Below, piece by piece: positions 9,109 to 19,578 of a stretch of DNA of 64,000 nt. Origin of the DNA: Chamaelirium japonicum (lineage: Eukaryota; Streptophyta; Magnoliopsida; Liliales; Melanthiaceae); assembly GCA_947650365.1 (NCBI GenBank), contig OX393549.1, positions 12,778,073-12,842,072 on the forward strand, given 5' to 3'. Both the position numbers and the translations under genes were made by a program. Each line of letters starts with the position of its first letter. Positions within the stretch are counted from its first letter, which is position 1. The notes under the pieces are model-generated. The model saw only the letters and a list, made by a program, of their open reading frames with translations. It ran no database searches and was not told the DNA's origin.

Positions 9109-12100
9109 ATGGTATCCTTCCTCCAGTCCAATATCGACGTCTTCGCATGGTGCTTCGAAGACATGCCTGGGATCAATCCAGATGACGCTTGTCACCGACT
9201 TGCGATCAAAGAAGAGGTGAAGCCCGTCAAGCAAAAGCCTCGCACCATTCGACCAGAGCTGCAAATTGCTGTTCAAGAAGAAATTACCAAGCTACTCGCA
9301 GCCGGATTCATCCGAGAAGTGGAGTATCCTACTTGGATCTCTAACATTGTGGCTGTTCCGAAGAAGAACGGAAAGGTTAGAGTCTGCATCGACTTTACCA
9401 ATCTCAACAAGGCTTGTCCCAAGGACCCATTCCCCATGCCAAGGATTGATAGACTCATCGATGCCACTGCTGGCCACGAGCTATTGTCTTTCATGGATGG
9501 GTACTCTGGGTACAATCAAATTCCTCTTCACGCCGATGATCAAGAGAAAACGTGTTTTGTGACTGGCCGAGGTCTCTACTGCTACAATGTCATGCCATTT
9601 GGCCTCAAAAATGCTGGTTCCACCTATCAAAGGTTAGTCACGAAAATGTTCGAAGATCAGATCGGTCGCAACGTCGAAGTCTATGTAGATGATCTCCTTA
9701 CCAAGAGCTTCACTAGAGGGAAGCATCTATCTGATCTGGCTGAAACCTTCCAAGTCCTCCGAAAGTATCGAATGAAGCTCAATCCAGCCAAGTGCGCTTT
9801 CGGAGTTCAATCTGGTAAATTCCTGGGTCATCTTGTGACCAGGAGGGGTATTGAAGCCAATCCCGATCAAATTCGAGCCATCATCGATATGCCTTCACCT
9901 ACAAATCGAAAAGAAGTTCAACGCCTCACTGGAAGGTTAGCAGCACTCAATCGATTCATCTCAAAGTCCTCAGACAAGTGCAAGCCACTCTTCGACAAAC
10001 TACGAAAGGCGGATACCTCCGGCTGGAGTCCAACCTGTGAAGAAGCATTTCAAAGCATCAAGAAATATCTGGTGCAAGCTCCTATCCTGACTGCTCCACT
10101 TCCAAAAGAAGACTTGTGGCTCTACCTTGCCGTGACCGATCAAGCAATCAGCGCGGTCTTAGTCAGTAGAAGAGAAGGCATCGAACATCCAGTCTACTAC
10201 ATCAGCCACACTCTTCTTCCGGCTGAGACTCGCTACTCAAAAACTGAGAAGGTCATCTTGGCCTTGCTCACTGCTTCGCGTCGTCTTCAACCGTACTTCG
10301 TCTCCCACCAGATTACTGTCATTTCAGAACACTCACTCAAAGATATCATTGACAAAGCTGGTCGAGCTGGTCGAATGACCAAATGGGTGATCGAAATGAG
10401 CTCCCTGGGGATTCAGTTCGAATCTCGCACTTCTATCAAAGGTCAAGCAATTGCTGATTTTCTAGCTGACTTTCTAGTTGAAGACCCCATCATTTGGGAA
10501 GAGGATGTCGACATGCGCTTGGAAGATGAGGATACTCCTCCGATCAATCCTGCAACAAAAATTGATTCAAGTCTTGAAGTTATTTCTGCAACTCCTCCAT
10601 GGAAGCTTTATACTGATGGAGCATCAAGTTCGATCGGTTCGGGAACTGGGATAGTCTTAATATCCCCCGAACTCGATCATCTCCAGAAGGCCACTCTCCT
10701 TGGGTTTAATGCCACCAACAACGAAGCTGAATATGAAGCACTCATTTCCGGACTCGAAATGGCAGAATCTCTGGGGGTAGATCGAATCATCATGTACAGC
10801 GACTCCCAATTGATCATAAGGCAAATCAATGAAGAGTACACAGCTCGAGAAGAAAGAATGCAACTCTACTTGGCCTTAGTACGACGTCTTCAACAACGTT
10901 TTACTAGCGCTGAATTCATTCAAATCCCCAGAGCAGAGAACCGAGAAGCAGATGCCTTAGCTAATGCTGCCTCAGTTCTTGGAGACTCACTCGGAGGAAG
11001 GCAAATACAGATCGATTATCAAGAAGTGCCCAAGACCATCCCCGATCAACAGATTCTTACTACTACAAAAGGATCTGGGGGTGGAGATCAGCTTGAAGAC
11101 TGGAGAAGACCAATTTTCGACTTCTTCAAGCATGGCAAAATGCCGGAAGATCCAAATCAAGCCCGAAGACTTCAGAGGAAACTCCCGTGCTACATTTTGC
11201 AAGGAGAAGATCTATACTTCAAATCTCACAACGGGATGTTGCTGAAGTGCCTTGGTCCTGAGCAAGCACAATCAATCCTGATTGATATCCACTCTGGAGC
11301 TTGTGGAAATCATTCAGGAGGAAGATCTCTTGAAGCCAAGACGAAGCTACAAGGGTACTACTGGCCAACAATGGCAAAGGATGCTCAACAAGTCGTTCAA
11401 AGATGCGAGCCTTGCCAACGACACGCTCGAGCTATCCATCTCCCTGCAGATGAACTTCATCAATTATCAAGTCCTTGGCCTTTCCATCAATGGGGGTTAG
11501 ATTTCTTAGGTCCTTTCCCTCCAACTCCAAGCAAGAAGAAATATCTACTGCTGGCTACTGATTACTTCACCAAATGGGTTGAAGCTGTGCCCCTCTTTCG
11601 AGAGACTGACGACGAAGTGATCAAATTCATTCGGCACAACATCTTCTCAAGATTTGGCACACCTCAAGTTCTTGTTGCTGACAATGGAGCTCAATTTGAC
11701 TCAAACAAATTCCGAGAGTTCTGTCTGAACAACGGTATCAAGTTATTCTATTCAACTCCAAGATATCCTCAATGCAATGGTCAAGCTGAAGCCTCAAACA
11801 GATCTATACTTGATATACTCAAGAAGAAACTCAACGACAAGAAAGGATTGTGGGAGCAAGTCCTACCTGAAGTTCTGTGGGGGTATCGCACAACTCCGAG
11901 AAGATCAACAGGGTTCTCACCCTTCCGTCTGACATATGGATCGGAAGCAATACTCCCAACAGAAAATATATCTAGTACTTTGAAGACCAAAGCTGTTGAA
12001 GAAGGAGTCAATGAAGAACTTCGGATCAATGATCTAGACTTCTCTGAAGAACTACGAGATCTAGCATCACTTCGTGTGGCCAAATATCAACAGAAGATCA

Positions 12101-12336
12101 AAAGAGCCTATGACAAGAAAGTCCACAAGAGACAGTTCCCAGTGGGTAGTTTAGTTCTCAGAGCAGTTTTCTACAATACCAAAGAGCACAGCAGTGGAAA
12201 GCTTGCTCCCAACTGGGAAGGTCCATATATCATTGAGTCAGTTGGAGGCAAAGGTTCTTACAGACTGATCACACCAGAAGAAGATAGATTGCCTCTAGCT
12301 TGGAATTCTAGACACCTCAAGTTGTTCTATCCATAA
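9109..12336 (+). CDS. gypsy pol: RT, RNase H, archaeal-type RNase H, integrase
   Basis: 1075 residues. Reverse transcriptase spans about 45-215 with catalytic YVDD at 192-195. A first RNase H region follows at about 310-440. A second, archaeal-type RNase H starts at WKLYTDGASS (about 499) and runs to about 625, with the TDG, NEAEYEAL, SDSQL and ADALAN motifs visible. This dual arrangement is diagnostic of Tat-type elements. The integrase has an HHCC zinc region (about 725-770, ending CEPC) and a catalytic triad D798, D858 and E894 spaced D-D-35-E. A GPY/F-like motif (NWEGPYII) lies near the C-terminus, and there is no chromodomain. The ATG at 9109 is simply the first in the open stretch; the frame stays open upstream to the TAG at 8953, so the native N-terminus is probably made by cleavage of a larger polyprotein. 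All catalytic residues inspected are intact. Confidence 0.93.
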   Translation: MVSFLQSNIDVFAWCFEDMPGINPDDACHRLAIKEEVKPVKQKPRTIRPELQIAVQEEITKLLAAGFIREVEYPTWISNIVAVPKKNGKVRVCIDFTNLNKACPKDPFPMPRIDRLIDATAGHELLSFMDGYSGYNQIPLHADDQEKTCFVTGRGLYCYNVMPFGLKNAGSTYQRLVTKMFEDQIGRNVEVYVDDLLTKSFTRGKHLSDLAETFQVLRKYRMKLNPAKCAFGVQSGKFLGHLVTRRGIEANPDQIRAIIDMPSPTNRKEVQRLTGRLAALNRFISKSSDKCKPLFDKLRKADTSGWSPTCEEAFQSIKKYLVQAPILTAPLPKEDLWLYLAVTDQAISAVLVSRREGIEHPVYYISHTLLPAETRYSKTEKVILALLTASRRLQPYFVSHQITVISEHSLKDIIDKAGRAGRMTKWVIEMSSLGIQFESRTSIKGQAIADFLADFLVEDPIIWEEDVDMRLEDEDTPPINPATKIDSSLEVISATPPWKLYTDGASSSIGSGTGIVLISPELDHLQKATLLGFNATNNEAEYEALISGLEMAESLGVDRIIMYSDSQLIIRQINEEYTAREERMQLYLALVRRLQQRFTSAEFIQIPRAENREADALANAASVLGDSLGGRQIQIDYQEVPKTIPDQQILTTTKGSGGGDQLEDWRRPIFDFFKHGKMPEDPNQARRLQRKLPCYILQGEDLYFKSHNGMLLKCLGPEQAQSILIDIHSGACGNHSGGRSLEAKTKLQGYYWPTMAKDAQQVVQRCEPCQRHARAIHLPADELHQLSSPWPFHQWGLDFLGPFPPTPSKKKYLLLATDYFTKWVEAVPLFRETDDEVIKFIRHNIFSRFGTPQVLVADNGAQFDSNKFREFCLNNGIKLFYSTPRYPQCNGQAEASNRSILDILKKKLNDKKGLWEQVLPEVLWGYRTTPRRSTGFSPFRLTYGSEAILPTENISSTLKTKAVEEGVNEELRINDLDFSEELRDLASLRVAKYQQKIKRAYDKKVHKRQFPVGSLVLRAVFYNTKEHSSGKLAPNWEGPYIIESVGGKGSYRLITPEEDRLPLAWNSRHLKLFYP

Positions 12337-12436
12337 TGTAAATTCTGTGATGAATAAAGCTCTCTTTCAAATGTTCAAGTGTACAAGTGTTCTGATTTTC
12401 AATCCAAGTTCTGAAGCAGTTTCAAGTTATCCATAT

Positions 12437-12930
12437 TCAAATTACCAGGTCTTTTAACAAGTTTGGGTGTTAGCGTTGCGACCCAACCCCTTACTAGCAA
12501 ATATTAAAAACTGACCATTTTCAAATTACCAGGTCTTTTAACAAGTTTGGGTGTTAGGGTTGCGACCCAACCCCTTACTAGCAAATGTTAAAAACTGACC
12601 ATTTTCAAATTACCAGGTCTTTTAACAAGTTTGGGTGTTAGGGTTGCGACCCAACCCCTTACTAGCAAATATTAAAAACTGACCATTTTCAAGTTACCAG
12701 GTCTTAACATGTTTGGGTGTTAGAGTTGCGACTCGACCCCTTACTAGCGAATGTTAAACTGACCTTCGAAATTCAATATCCAATTTCAATCAATTCGATA
12801 TCGTCTAACAGATTTGGGAGTTTGAGTTGCGACTCGACCCCTTATATTCAAATGTTATTCGAATTCAAATTCAATTTTCAAAGTTACAAGTTTGGGTGAT
12901 TGAGTAGCGACTCAACCCCTTACATTCAAG
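12437..12930 (+). repeat. 84-bp tandem repeat, four good copies plus degenerate ones
   Basis: Units beginning TCAAATTACCAGGTC at about 12437, 12521, 12605 and 12689 are spaced exactly 84 bp, then decay to 12930. Each carries the near-palindrome GGTTGCGACCCAACCCC. The array lies between the convergent 3' ends of pol and the antisense gene, where it could act in 3'-end formation of either transcript (inference). Confidence 0.9.
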
Positions 12931-13142
12931 TATATGCGTATTCAACTTACGTTCAAATGTATGAATACTCAATCATGTCAAATAGCATTCCAGAACTCAA
13001 CATTCAAAGACATTCAACTCAAAAGAAGTGCAAGTTTCAAATACCAAAAAGATGTCTTCTATTATCATCAAAATATGTCAGATACAAGGAGCTGTTACAT
13101 TTCAAAAATTTACAAGTACAACAACAAAGAAGAAGAAAAGTC

Positions 13143-15891
13143 TCAGGGCTTGGCCACACTCTTCGCATGCGACTTCTCCCCTTCAGATCCAGGACGAGCT
13201 TTACTCGCCACTGATGTCTTGGAGGATCGGACGCTAGCTACATGAGTCCTGAGCGCTTCTGCTGCCTTCTCTGCTGTTTCCTTGTAAACCTTGCACTCTG
13301 ACAGCGCATGCTCCAGTGCCTTCTTGGAAGTCTCCTCTCTGGCAGTGAAGGCAGCGTGCTGAGTAGCAAGTTGTTGCTTCAGCTCTTGAATCTCGATGGT
13401 GCGGCCACAGGACACGTCCTCAACCTTGGAGAGTCGAGTCTTCAAGGATTCGAGCTCGTGACTCTGTGCCTCACACCGATCCTTCAGCCCCTTAATCTCC
13501 AGCTTTCCCTTGCGAAGTTCCTCAATCTTGGATTTGAGAGAGGCTTTCTTCGAAGTCAGGAGCTCTCTCAGCTCATCTCTCTCCGCGGTCAACTGATTTA
13601 TTTCAGCTACAGCTTCTTTTGCTCCCGCCCTCATGGAGAGTTTGGTTGCAACATTCATAAGTGCTGAGTTCTGCAAAAGAACAAAAGAGTTGAATTATTC
13701 TGAAGAAAGATACGATTCAAATGATCGATCAAGCAGATGCACCTACCAACAGGTTAATTCTATCGAAAGCTTCATCCAAAGTGGCACCCGGGAGGTTGAT
13801 GAGTTTCCTGATCGCAGCAGTGGGGCGGTTGATATCAACGTCACCCAAGCTCCTTATTGTCGGAGTCAATCCAGCAGGTGCACCTACAATCAAAGGGAAT
13901 CAAAGTGTTAGATTATTTTCGAACTTCAGAGACAAGACATTCAAAGCAAGTTAAGTTCAATTACCTGATGTTTCGACCCTCGGCTCTTTGCCCTTCCGAC
14001 GATCAGAGCCACTCTGAGGAGTCGATTTCTCCTGAATCGGGGTTGGCGCTGGTTGAGGTTGAGGAGCCCCATCGCCCACTCGACTTCCCCTCTCCAAATT
14101 AGCAGGGGGGGAAGCATTCCTGGGAGGTGAGGCTCTCTCTTCTTGCGACCCGCCTGGCTGGATGAGCCCGGCCACCATGGCCTCCACCTCGTTGAGCAGA
14201 GAGTGAGAGGGGGGAGGGGGTTGCTCAACCTCTACACCCCCACTCATTGTTGCTCCCTCAATGCGAAGAGCGTCGGGGGGGATTTGATCAAGAGGCATGG
14301 GGTTGCTTCCAACCCCAGCACTCTTCGATAGTTTAATTTTGAAGCGCATCGGCCTCTTCAATTCGTCAAATTTGTAGGTGGGAACCACCTTTTTGCCGTC
14401 GCCTTCTGTGTCGAGAATTTCCTTCATCTGACGGGCTTTAACCTCGTCAATGGGAATAGGGATCGAGTCCTCCCCCGTTGCACCACCAGTGGGGGTGGGA
14501 GGAATTTCTTCCTCACCACCCCCATTCTCACCATCCCCACTGGAGGGGGTAGAAGACGGATCGTCCTCGCCGTCCCCTTCCTCGTCTTCATCATTGCCAC
14601 TGATGTCGTGGCTGACATTCTCTGTCTCTTCTTCTTCTTCATTCTTCTTCTTTTCTTCTTCCTCTTCGTTCTTCTTCCCTTCATCTTCATCTTCCTTAGG
14701 CTTGACGAGAGTTTTTCGCTTCTTCTTCACTGGGCCTCTTTGGAGCACCAGTTTCTCATCCATGGTAGGTAACCGGCGCCTCGCAGTGTAGATTTTCTTC
14801 TCGGCCCGAACCTTCCGGATGACCTTGCCCGACTGAGGATCCTCCTCGTAGTCAGAGTATAGGACTTCGTTGTCCTCGTACCTGTCCTTTGATCTGTGGA
14901 GGAGATTGGCCTTGCCATATCTCACAGGACAGTTAGAAAACTGTTTCCACGACCTGGTTCCACAGGTTAGCTCGAGGAACAAGTTATCTATGGCTCCCGC
15001 CCTCTCAGAATTCCAGGCGAAGATACCTCCAGCGCTGTACATCTTAACCGCCTCGTGCACGCTGTCTCGGGGGGTGTCGGGCACAGACATGGATGTCCAG
15101 GCGCCAGATACAGAAATAGGCCAGTCCGTGTACAACTTGTCCGAAGGGACTGTATCGGTGAGCGGGCGCAGGGGAGATACTCCAGTCAAATTATAGAAAG
15201 GGCTGTCCTTCCTGTAATTCCATCGATAATGAAAGAAAAAGTATCCAAGCTCGATCCGGGCAGGTTCACCTTCCGGGATACTGGAGTAGCAGGCCCTCAA
15301 GTCCTCCTGGAAATCTGATTCCACCCGGCAGAACGCATAGATGATTCGCCAAGCATTCCCTGTGACTTGTCCCGGGCAAAGGCCAGAAGTATTTAGCAAT
15401 CTGGCAGCGAAGGGTGGCAGAGGCAGACGTAGGCCGCAGTTCATTTGGCCGATGGTCACGATGGTTCCCATGACCTTCTCGTTGCTGGCAAAATTGGTGA
15501 AGACGGTCTTCTTGTCGATGCCGAAAGCCGTCTGGATACTAGGGAGTGAAGGCTGCGCCCCCTTCCCTTCAGTGAAATAAGAGAGAAGTGCTTGCCACTT
15601 CTTTCTCTTCGTATCTGTGAACTCACCACCAACATTGTACATGTACTCCGTCTCCTCTGTCAGGGGCATAAGCGGACCCAGAACAAACTTCACTTTGGGG
15701 ATGAATTCTGGCCTTGATGGCGCTGAGGCAAAACCTACCCCTTGGTGCCTCTTGCCCAGTTGGCCAAGTTCAGCGAGAGCAGCCTTGCCTTTGCCACGGC
15801 CCCTCGGAGGAGATTGAACCTCGACAATTTCCTTCCCCTTTCTCTTCGAGGGAGCTGTACCGGACTTCTTCGAACTGCCAGATGAAGCCAT
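13143..15891 (-). CDS. antisense gene of the Tat element: spliced nuclear/coiled-coil protein
   Basis: Three exons on the minus strand: 15891-13965, 13883-13747 and 13670-13143. Donors (CAG/GTAATT, TTG/GTAGGT) and acceptors (TTGTAG/GT, TTTTGCAG/AA) are canonical and keep phase, giving 863 residues. The N-terminus (MASSGSSKKSG) is Ser/Lys-rich with an NLS-like KRKGK. About 150-235 (from NCGLRLPLPPF to PFYNLTGV) resembles the plant 'putative gypsy type transposon' domain. Next come a basic KKKRK patch and a long Glu/Lys/Asp-rich tract, then Pro-rich sequence. Exon 3 is a long heptad-type coiled coil. In-frame ATGs upstream, for example at 16092, could extend it. The gene converges on pol and is oriented away from the 3' LTR. 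Antisense ORFs at this site are known in Tat elements, but their function is unknown. Nuclear location is inferred. Confidence 0.8.
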
Positions 15892-16343
15892 TGGACCGAT
15901 CGAACGAGAACAAGAACAAGAGCAGAAATCAGGAGAACAAGGGTCTGGACTTCGAAAAATTTTGGAAGCGTGAGGCGAAATGACAGCCGGTGAAAGCTTT
16001 TGTACCCAGGGTAAAACAGGTACGCAAATCGAGAAGACACGTGTCTTCACCATATCAAATCGCGTGTTTTTGCAGGTACACGTGGCATCCATCCGTAATA
16101 AGCGCAAAATCAGGCGAACCGTCGGACCAGACGAAACGTCGGACCTACCGGTCCACGTGAACCAACGGTCCAAACGGGCCGCCGGTCTAAATAAACCGGA
16201 CCGTCGGTTCAAATCCGCGTTCAAGCCAACCAAAGAGTCAAAAACAGGAAAGATCAAACTCCAATCAAAACTCTTCCAGAAGATCGAAGAAAGGAACAGT
16301 TATGAAACCTCTCTGAGGGCAGGTTCAAAACTTTCAACTCATC

Positions 16344-16353
16344 TTTATAAATT
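16344..16353 (-). promoter_or_regulatory. TATA-like box for the antisense gene
   Basis: The minus strand reads AATTTATAAAGATG at the edge of the 118-bp repeat array, about 450 bp upstream of the ATG at 15891. It is the only good TATA-like motif noticed between that ATG and the array. The implied leader is about 420 bases. Confidence 0.45.
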
Positions 16354-17778
16354 TCTACTGGATCTGGCAAAAAACCAAGGGTTTTTACCGATCACTCGAA
16401 CCTTGACCGGATATTTTTTACCGATCGGACAAACCTGTCCGATCGGCGAAAGTTATCTGATCGGTCAAAATTCTACTGGATCTGGCAAAAAAACCAAGGT
16501 TTTTTGCCGATCACTCGAACCTTGACCAGATATTTTTCACCGATCGGACAAACCTGTCCGATCAGCGAAAGTTATCTGATCGGTCAAAATTTCTACTGGA
16601 TCTGGCAAAAAACCAAGGGTTTTTACCGATCACTCGAACCTTGACCGGATATTTTTCACCGATCGGACAAACCTGTCCGATCGGCGAAAGTTATCTGATC
16701 GGTCAAATTTCTACTGGATCTGGCAAAAAACCAAGGGTTTTTACCGATCACTCGAACCTTGACCGGATATTTTTCACCGATCGGACAAACCTGTCCGATC
16801 GGCGAAAGTTATCTGATCGGTCAAATTTCTACTGGATCTGGCAAAAAACCAAGGGTTTTTACCGATCACTCGAACCTTGACCGGATATTTTTTACCGATC
16901 GGACAAACCTGTCCGATCGGCGAAAGTTATCTGATCGGTCAAAATTCTACTGGATCTGGCAAAAAACCAAGGGTTTTTACCGATCACTCGAACCTTGACC
17001 GGATATTTTTTACCGATCGGACAAACCTGTCCGATCGGCGAAAGTTATCTGATCGGTCAAAATTCTACTGGATCTGGCAAAAAAACCAAGGTTTTTTGCC
17101 GATCACTCGAACCTTGACCGGATATTTTTCACCGATCGGACAAACCTGTCCGATCGGCGAAAGTTATCTGATCGGTCAAAATTTCTACTGGATCTGGCAA
17201 AAAACCAAGGGTTTTTACCGATCACTCGAACCTTGACCGGATATTTTTCACCGATCGGACAAACCTGTCCGATCGGCGAAAGTTATCTGATCGGTCAAAT
17301 TTCTACTGGATCTGGCAAAAAACCAAGGGTTTTTACCGATCACTCGAACCTTGACCGGATATTTTTCACCGATCGGACAAACCTGTCCGATCGGCGAAAG
17401 TTATCTGATCGGTCAAATTTCTACTGGATCTGGCAAAAAACCAAGGGTTTTTACCGATCACTCGAACCTTGACCGGATATTTTTTACCGATCGGACAAAC
17501 CTGTCCGATCGGCGAAAGTTATCTGATCGGTCAAAATTCTACTGGATCTGGCAAAAAAAACCAAGGTTTTTTGCCGATCACTCGAACCTTGACCGGATAT
17601 TTTTCACCGATCGGACAAACATGTCCGATCGGTGAAAGTTATCTGATCGGTCAAAATTCTATTGGATCTGGCAAAAAAACCAAGGTTTTTTGCCGATCAC
17701 TCGAACCTTGACCGGATATTTTTCACCGATCGGACAAACATGTCCGATCGGCGAAAGTTATCTGATCGGTCAAATTTC
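16350..17778. repeat. 118-bp tandem repeat array, about 12 copies, each with an 11-bp hairpin
   Basis: Unit of 118 bp beginning TTCTACTGGATCTGGC. Each contains a perfect inverted repeat, stem CCGATCGGACA, loop AACC, so the array offers about twelve strong hairpins or cruciforms. A five-unit block (592 bp) is itself duplicated: the segment from 16641 recurs from 17233 almost unchanged. Open frames across the array (79-119 residues) are repeat artefacts. Confidence 0.95.
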
Positions 17779-18069
17779 TACTGGATCGGTCAAAAAACCC
17801 TATTTTTTGACCGATCACCCGATTCTTGACCGGTTGAATTTTGCCCGATCGGTCAAAATTTGACCGATCGGTCAAAAGTGACCGATCGGTCAAAATTTTA
17901 CCGATCGGTCAAATTTCAGCTGATCGGTCAAAATTACTACTGGATCGGTCAAAAAACCCTGTTTTTTGACCGATCACCCGATTCTTGACCGGTTGAATTT
18001 TGACCGATCGGTCAAAATTTGACCGATCGGTCAAATTTGACCGATCGGTCCAAATTGACCGATCAGTCA
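17779..18069. repeat. cluster of TGACCGATCGGTCA palindromes
   Basis: Two related blocks (17779-17937 and 17938-18069) share the phrase CTACTGGATCGGTCAAAAAA. Together they contain about ten perfect or near-perfect copies of the self-complementary 14-mer TGACCGATCGGTCA, spaced 17-20 bp. The CGATCG core is shared with the neighbouring 118-bp array, so one probably evolved from the other. Confidence 0.92.
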
Positions 18070-18177
18070 CTTTTTTCTCTAACATGCGACAAGTTTCTTC
18101 GTGTCCGTTTTTCAAAACAGGAAGTTGCTATTTTTTGCACCAAGTCCAAGCCAGCCAGAATGCACTCTAGCTAACTT

Positions 18178-18185
18178 GGAGGGGG
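18178..18185 (+). other. polypurine tract of the gypsy element
   Basis: GGAGGGGG five bases before the 3' LTR (TGTGGG at 18190): the expected plus-strand primer site for reverse transcription. Confidence 0.8.
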
Positions 18186-18189
18186 TAAC

Positions 18190-18965
18190 TGTGGGTGCAA
18201 ATTTTGGCATAAATCCACCACGGGACCCACCGGCCCTGCCTGGTGGACCCGCGAAGACTACAGCGGGACCCACCGGCCCTGCCTGGTGGGCCCACGAGGA
18301 CTACAGCGGGACCCACCGGCCCTGCCTGGTGGGCCCACGTGGACTACCACGGGACCCACTGGCCCTGCCTGGTGGGCCCACGAGGACTACAGCGGGACCC
18401 ACCAGCCCTGCCTGGTGGGCCCACAAGGACTACCACGGGACCCACCGGCCCTGCCTGGTGGGCCCACGAGAACGCAACTTTACCTGAAGGATCCCCAGAT
18501 ACGATAGCAAAAACCGCCATTCGCCACCCAGAATGTCTATAAATAGCAGAGCCTTCGAATGTAAAAGGATCGAAATCTAAGATCCGGAATTCTGATTTCC
18601 ACTCTGAGATCTGACTTTCAGAACCAGAGCTCTGGGATTTCAAACTTCCGATCTACCATCTCCCTTTGATCTTCTTTCAGAAAGATCAGTGTTTACAGTG
18701 ATACTCGGCCTGTCGAGATCACTTCAACATAAGTGTTAGTAAATTCGGGTTGCTCCCTATAGCACGGAGACGTAGGCTTCGGCTGAACTCCGAGATCACT
18801 TCTCTTGTGTCAAAATCTCTCTCTCTCTGATTGCTTTTCTGTTTACATATCAAAAAAGCAACAACTTCAACCAACCGATCGACCAACGATCTTCGACATT
18901 AACTTCGACTCCAATTGACTGGTGCTGCGAAGGTCTTCGGGTCGGCACGAAGATTTTCCCCCACA
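18190..18965 (+). repeat. 3' LTR of the gypsy element
   Basis: 776 bp, same termini and layout as the 5' LTR: six 43-bp repeats at 18222-18479 and TATA at 18538-18545. Differences from the 5' copy are T at 18340 and G at 18418. Followed at once by the target duplicate GGTTT. Confidence 0.96.
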
Positions 18966-18970
18966 GGTTT

Positions 18971-19578
18971 CGGTGATCTCCTCTCTTAGCCTCCTAGGAC
19001 GCCAGCGACAACGCTGGGGAGGCCAGGAGTTCGGTTTCACTCCAGTCTATGGGGTCGAATCTGGCCCCCTTCCTTTTCCCTTGTGCATAGGGGTAGGTCG
19101 CAGGTTTCCTGCCAGCGTGCAGCTGGAGTGGCAGATCCAGACCCGAGCCCGCCAGTGGCAGACGTTCCGACATAGGTCTTCCGAATCCCCTCCTCTACAC
19201 GGTGGGTGGTTCCCGGGGGTTTTGAGACGACATCAGGGGGGATCGTAGGCATATCAGGGGTTCGTTGCGGCTCCGCCTTTGTCGCCGAGCTGCTGATGGT
19301 GGATCTCCTCTAGAGCCGACAGTGGTTCTTGTTTTTTTGGGGGGGTTTTTTTTTTTGTATGTAGTTGCTTTAATTTGTTTTTCAAGGGCATGTTGCTCCA
19401 TGTATTTCGACGGATGCGCAGTGCTTGGGTGTCCCCCGCCGGAGTGGCGGGGTGTTCACCGGGTGGTGATGTTGTTTTCTCACCAGGTGGCGGTCTTACT
19501 ATTGTCTATTTGGGCTGGCATATGGGGCCTCCGGGGACCCATGATCATGTTCTCCTCCTAGCTTACAAAAAAAAAAAA
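18971..19578 (+). repeat. poly-A-terminated retroposon-like fragment (host of the gypsy insertion)
   Basis: GC-rich, Gly/Val-type low-complexity sequence ending in an A tract at 19567-19578. Without the gypsy insertion it is continuous with the sequence before 5546. Similar GC-rich segments that end in ACC plus an A tract lie at 28500-29173 and 29215-29437. They look like LINE 3' untranslated ends or LINE-mobilised sequence. No domain is visible. Confidence 0.4.

Larger units (their letters stand above)
5551..18965 (+). mobile_element. complete Tat-lineage Ty3/gypsy LTR retrotransposon with antisense gene
   Basis: A 13.4-kb element bounded by two 776-bp LTRs (5551-6326 and 18190-18965) that begin TGTGGG and end CCCACA. 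The target duplication GGTTT is exact at 5546-5550 and 18966-18970. Order: 5' LTR, tRNA-Lys primer site, gag-protease, RT, RNase H, second archaeal-type RNase H, integrase, 84-bp tandem repeats, spliced antisense gene, 118-bp tandem repeats, palindrome cluster, purine tract, 3' LTR. A second RNase H, no chromodomain and an antisense ORF before the 3' LTR are known features of the Tat clade (Grande, Retand, RIRE2 types). The LTRs differ only at 5701/18340 (A/T) and 5779/18418 (A/G). At an assumed 1.3e-8 substitutions per site per year this implies roughly 0.1 million years. Two in-frame stops split gag-protease from pol, so autonomy is doubtful. Confidence 0.95.

Noticed and set aside
14450..14791. 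Ser/Phe-rich plus-strand ORF
   Set aside because: Antisense shadow of the Glu/Lys-rich tract of the retrotransposon antisense gene.
15892..16257. N-terminal extension of the antisense protein to 16257
   Set aside because: The frame is open but position 16257 is not an ATG (it reads TTG). ATG 15891 starts the composition expected for the protein, though ATG 16092 remains possible.
16641..17711. Tandem 79-119 residue ORFs with identical sequence
   Set aside because: Translations of the 118-bp repeat only; no start context and no family.
12437..17778. CRISPR-like arrays
   Set aside because: Contiguous tandem repeats without unique spacers, in a eukaryotic retrotransposon.
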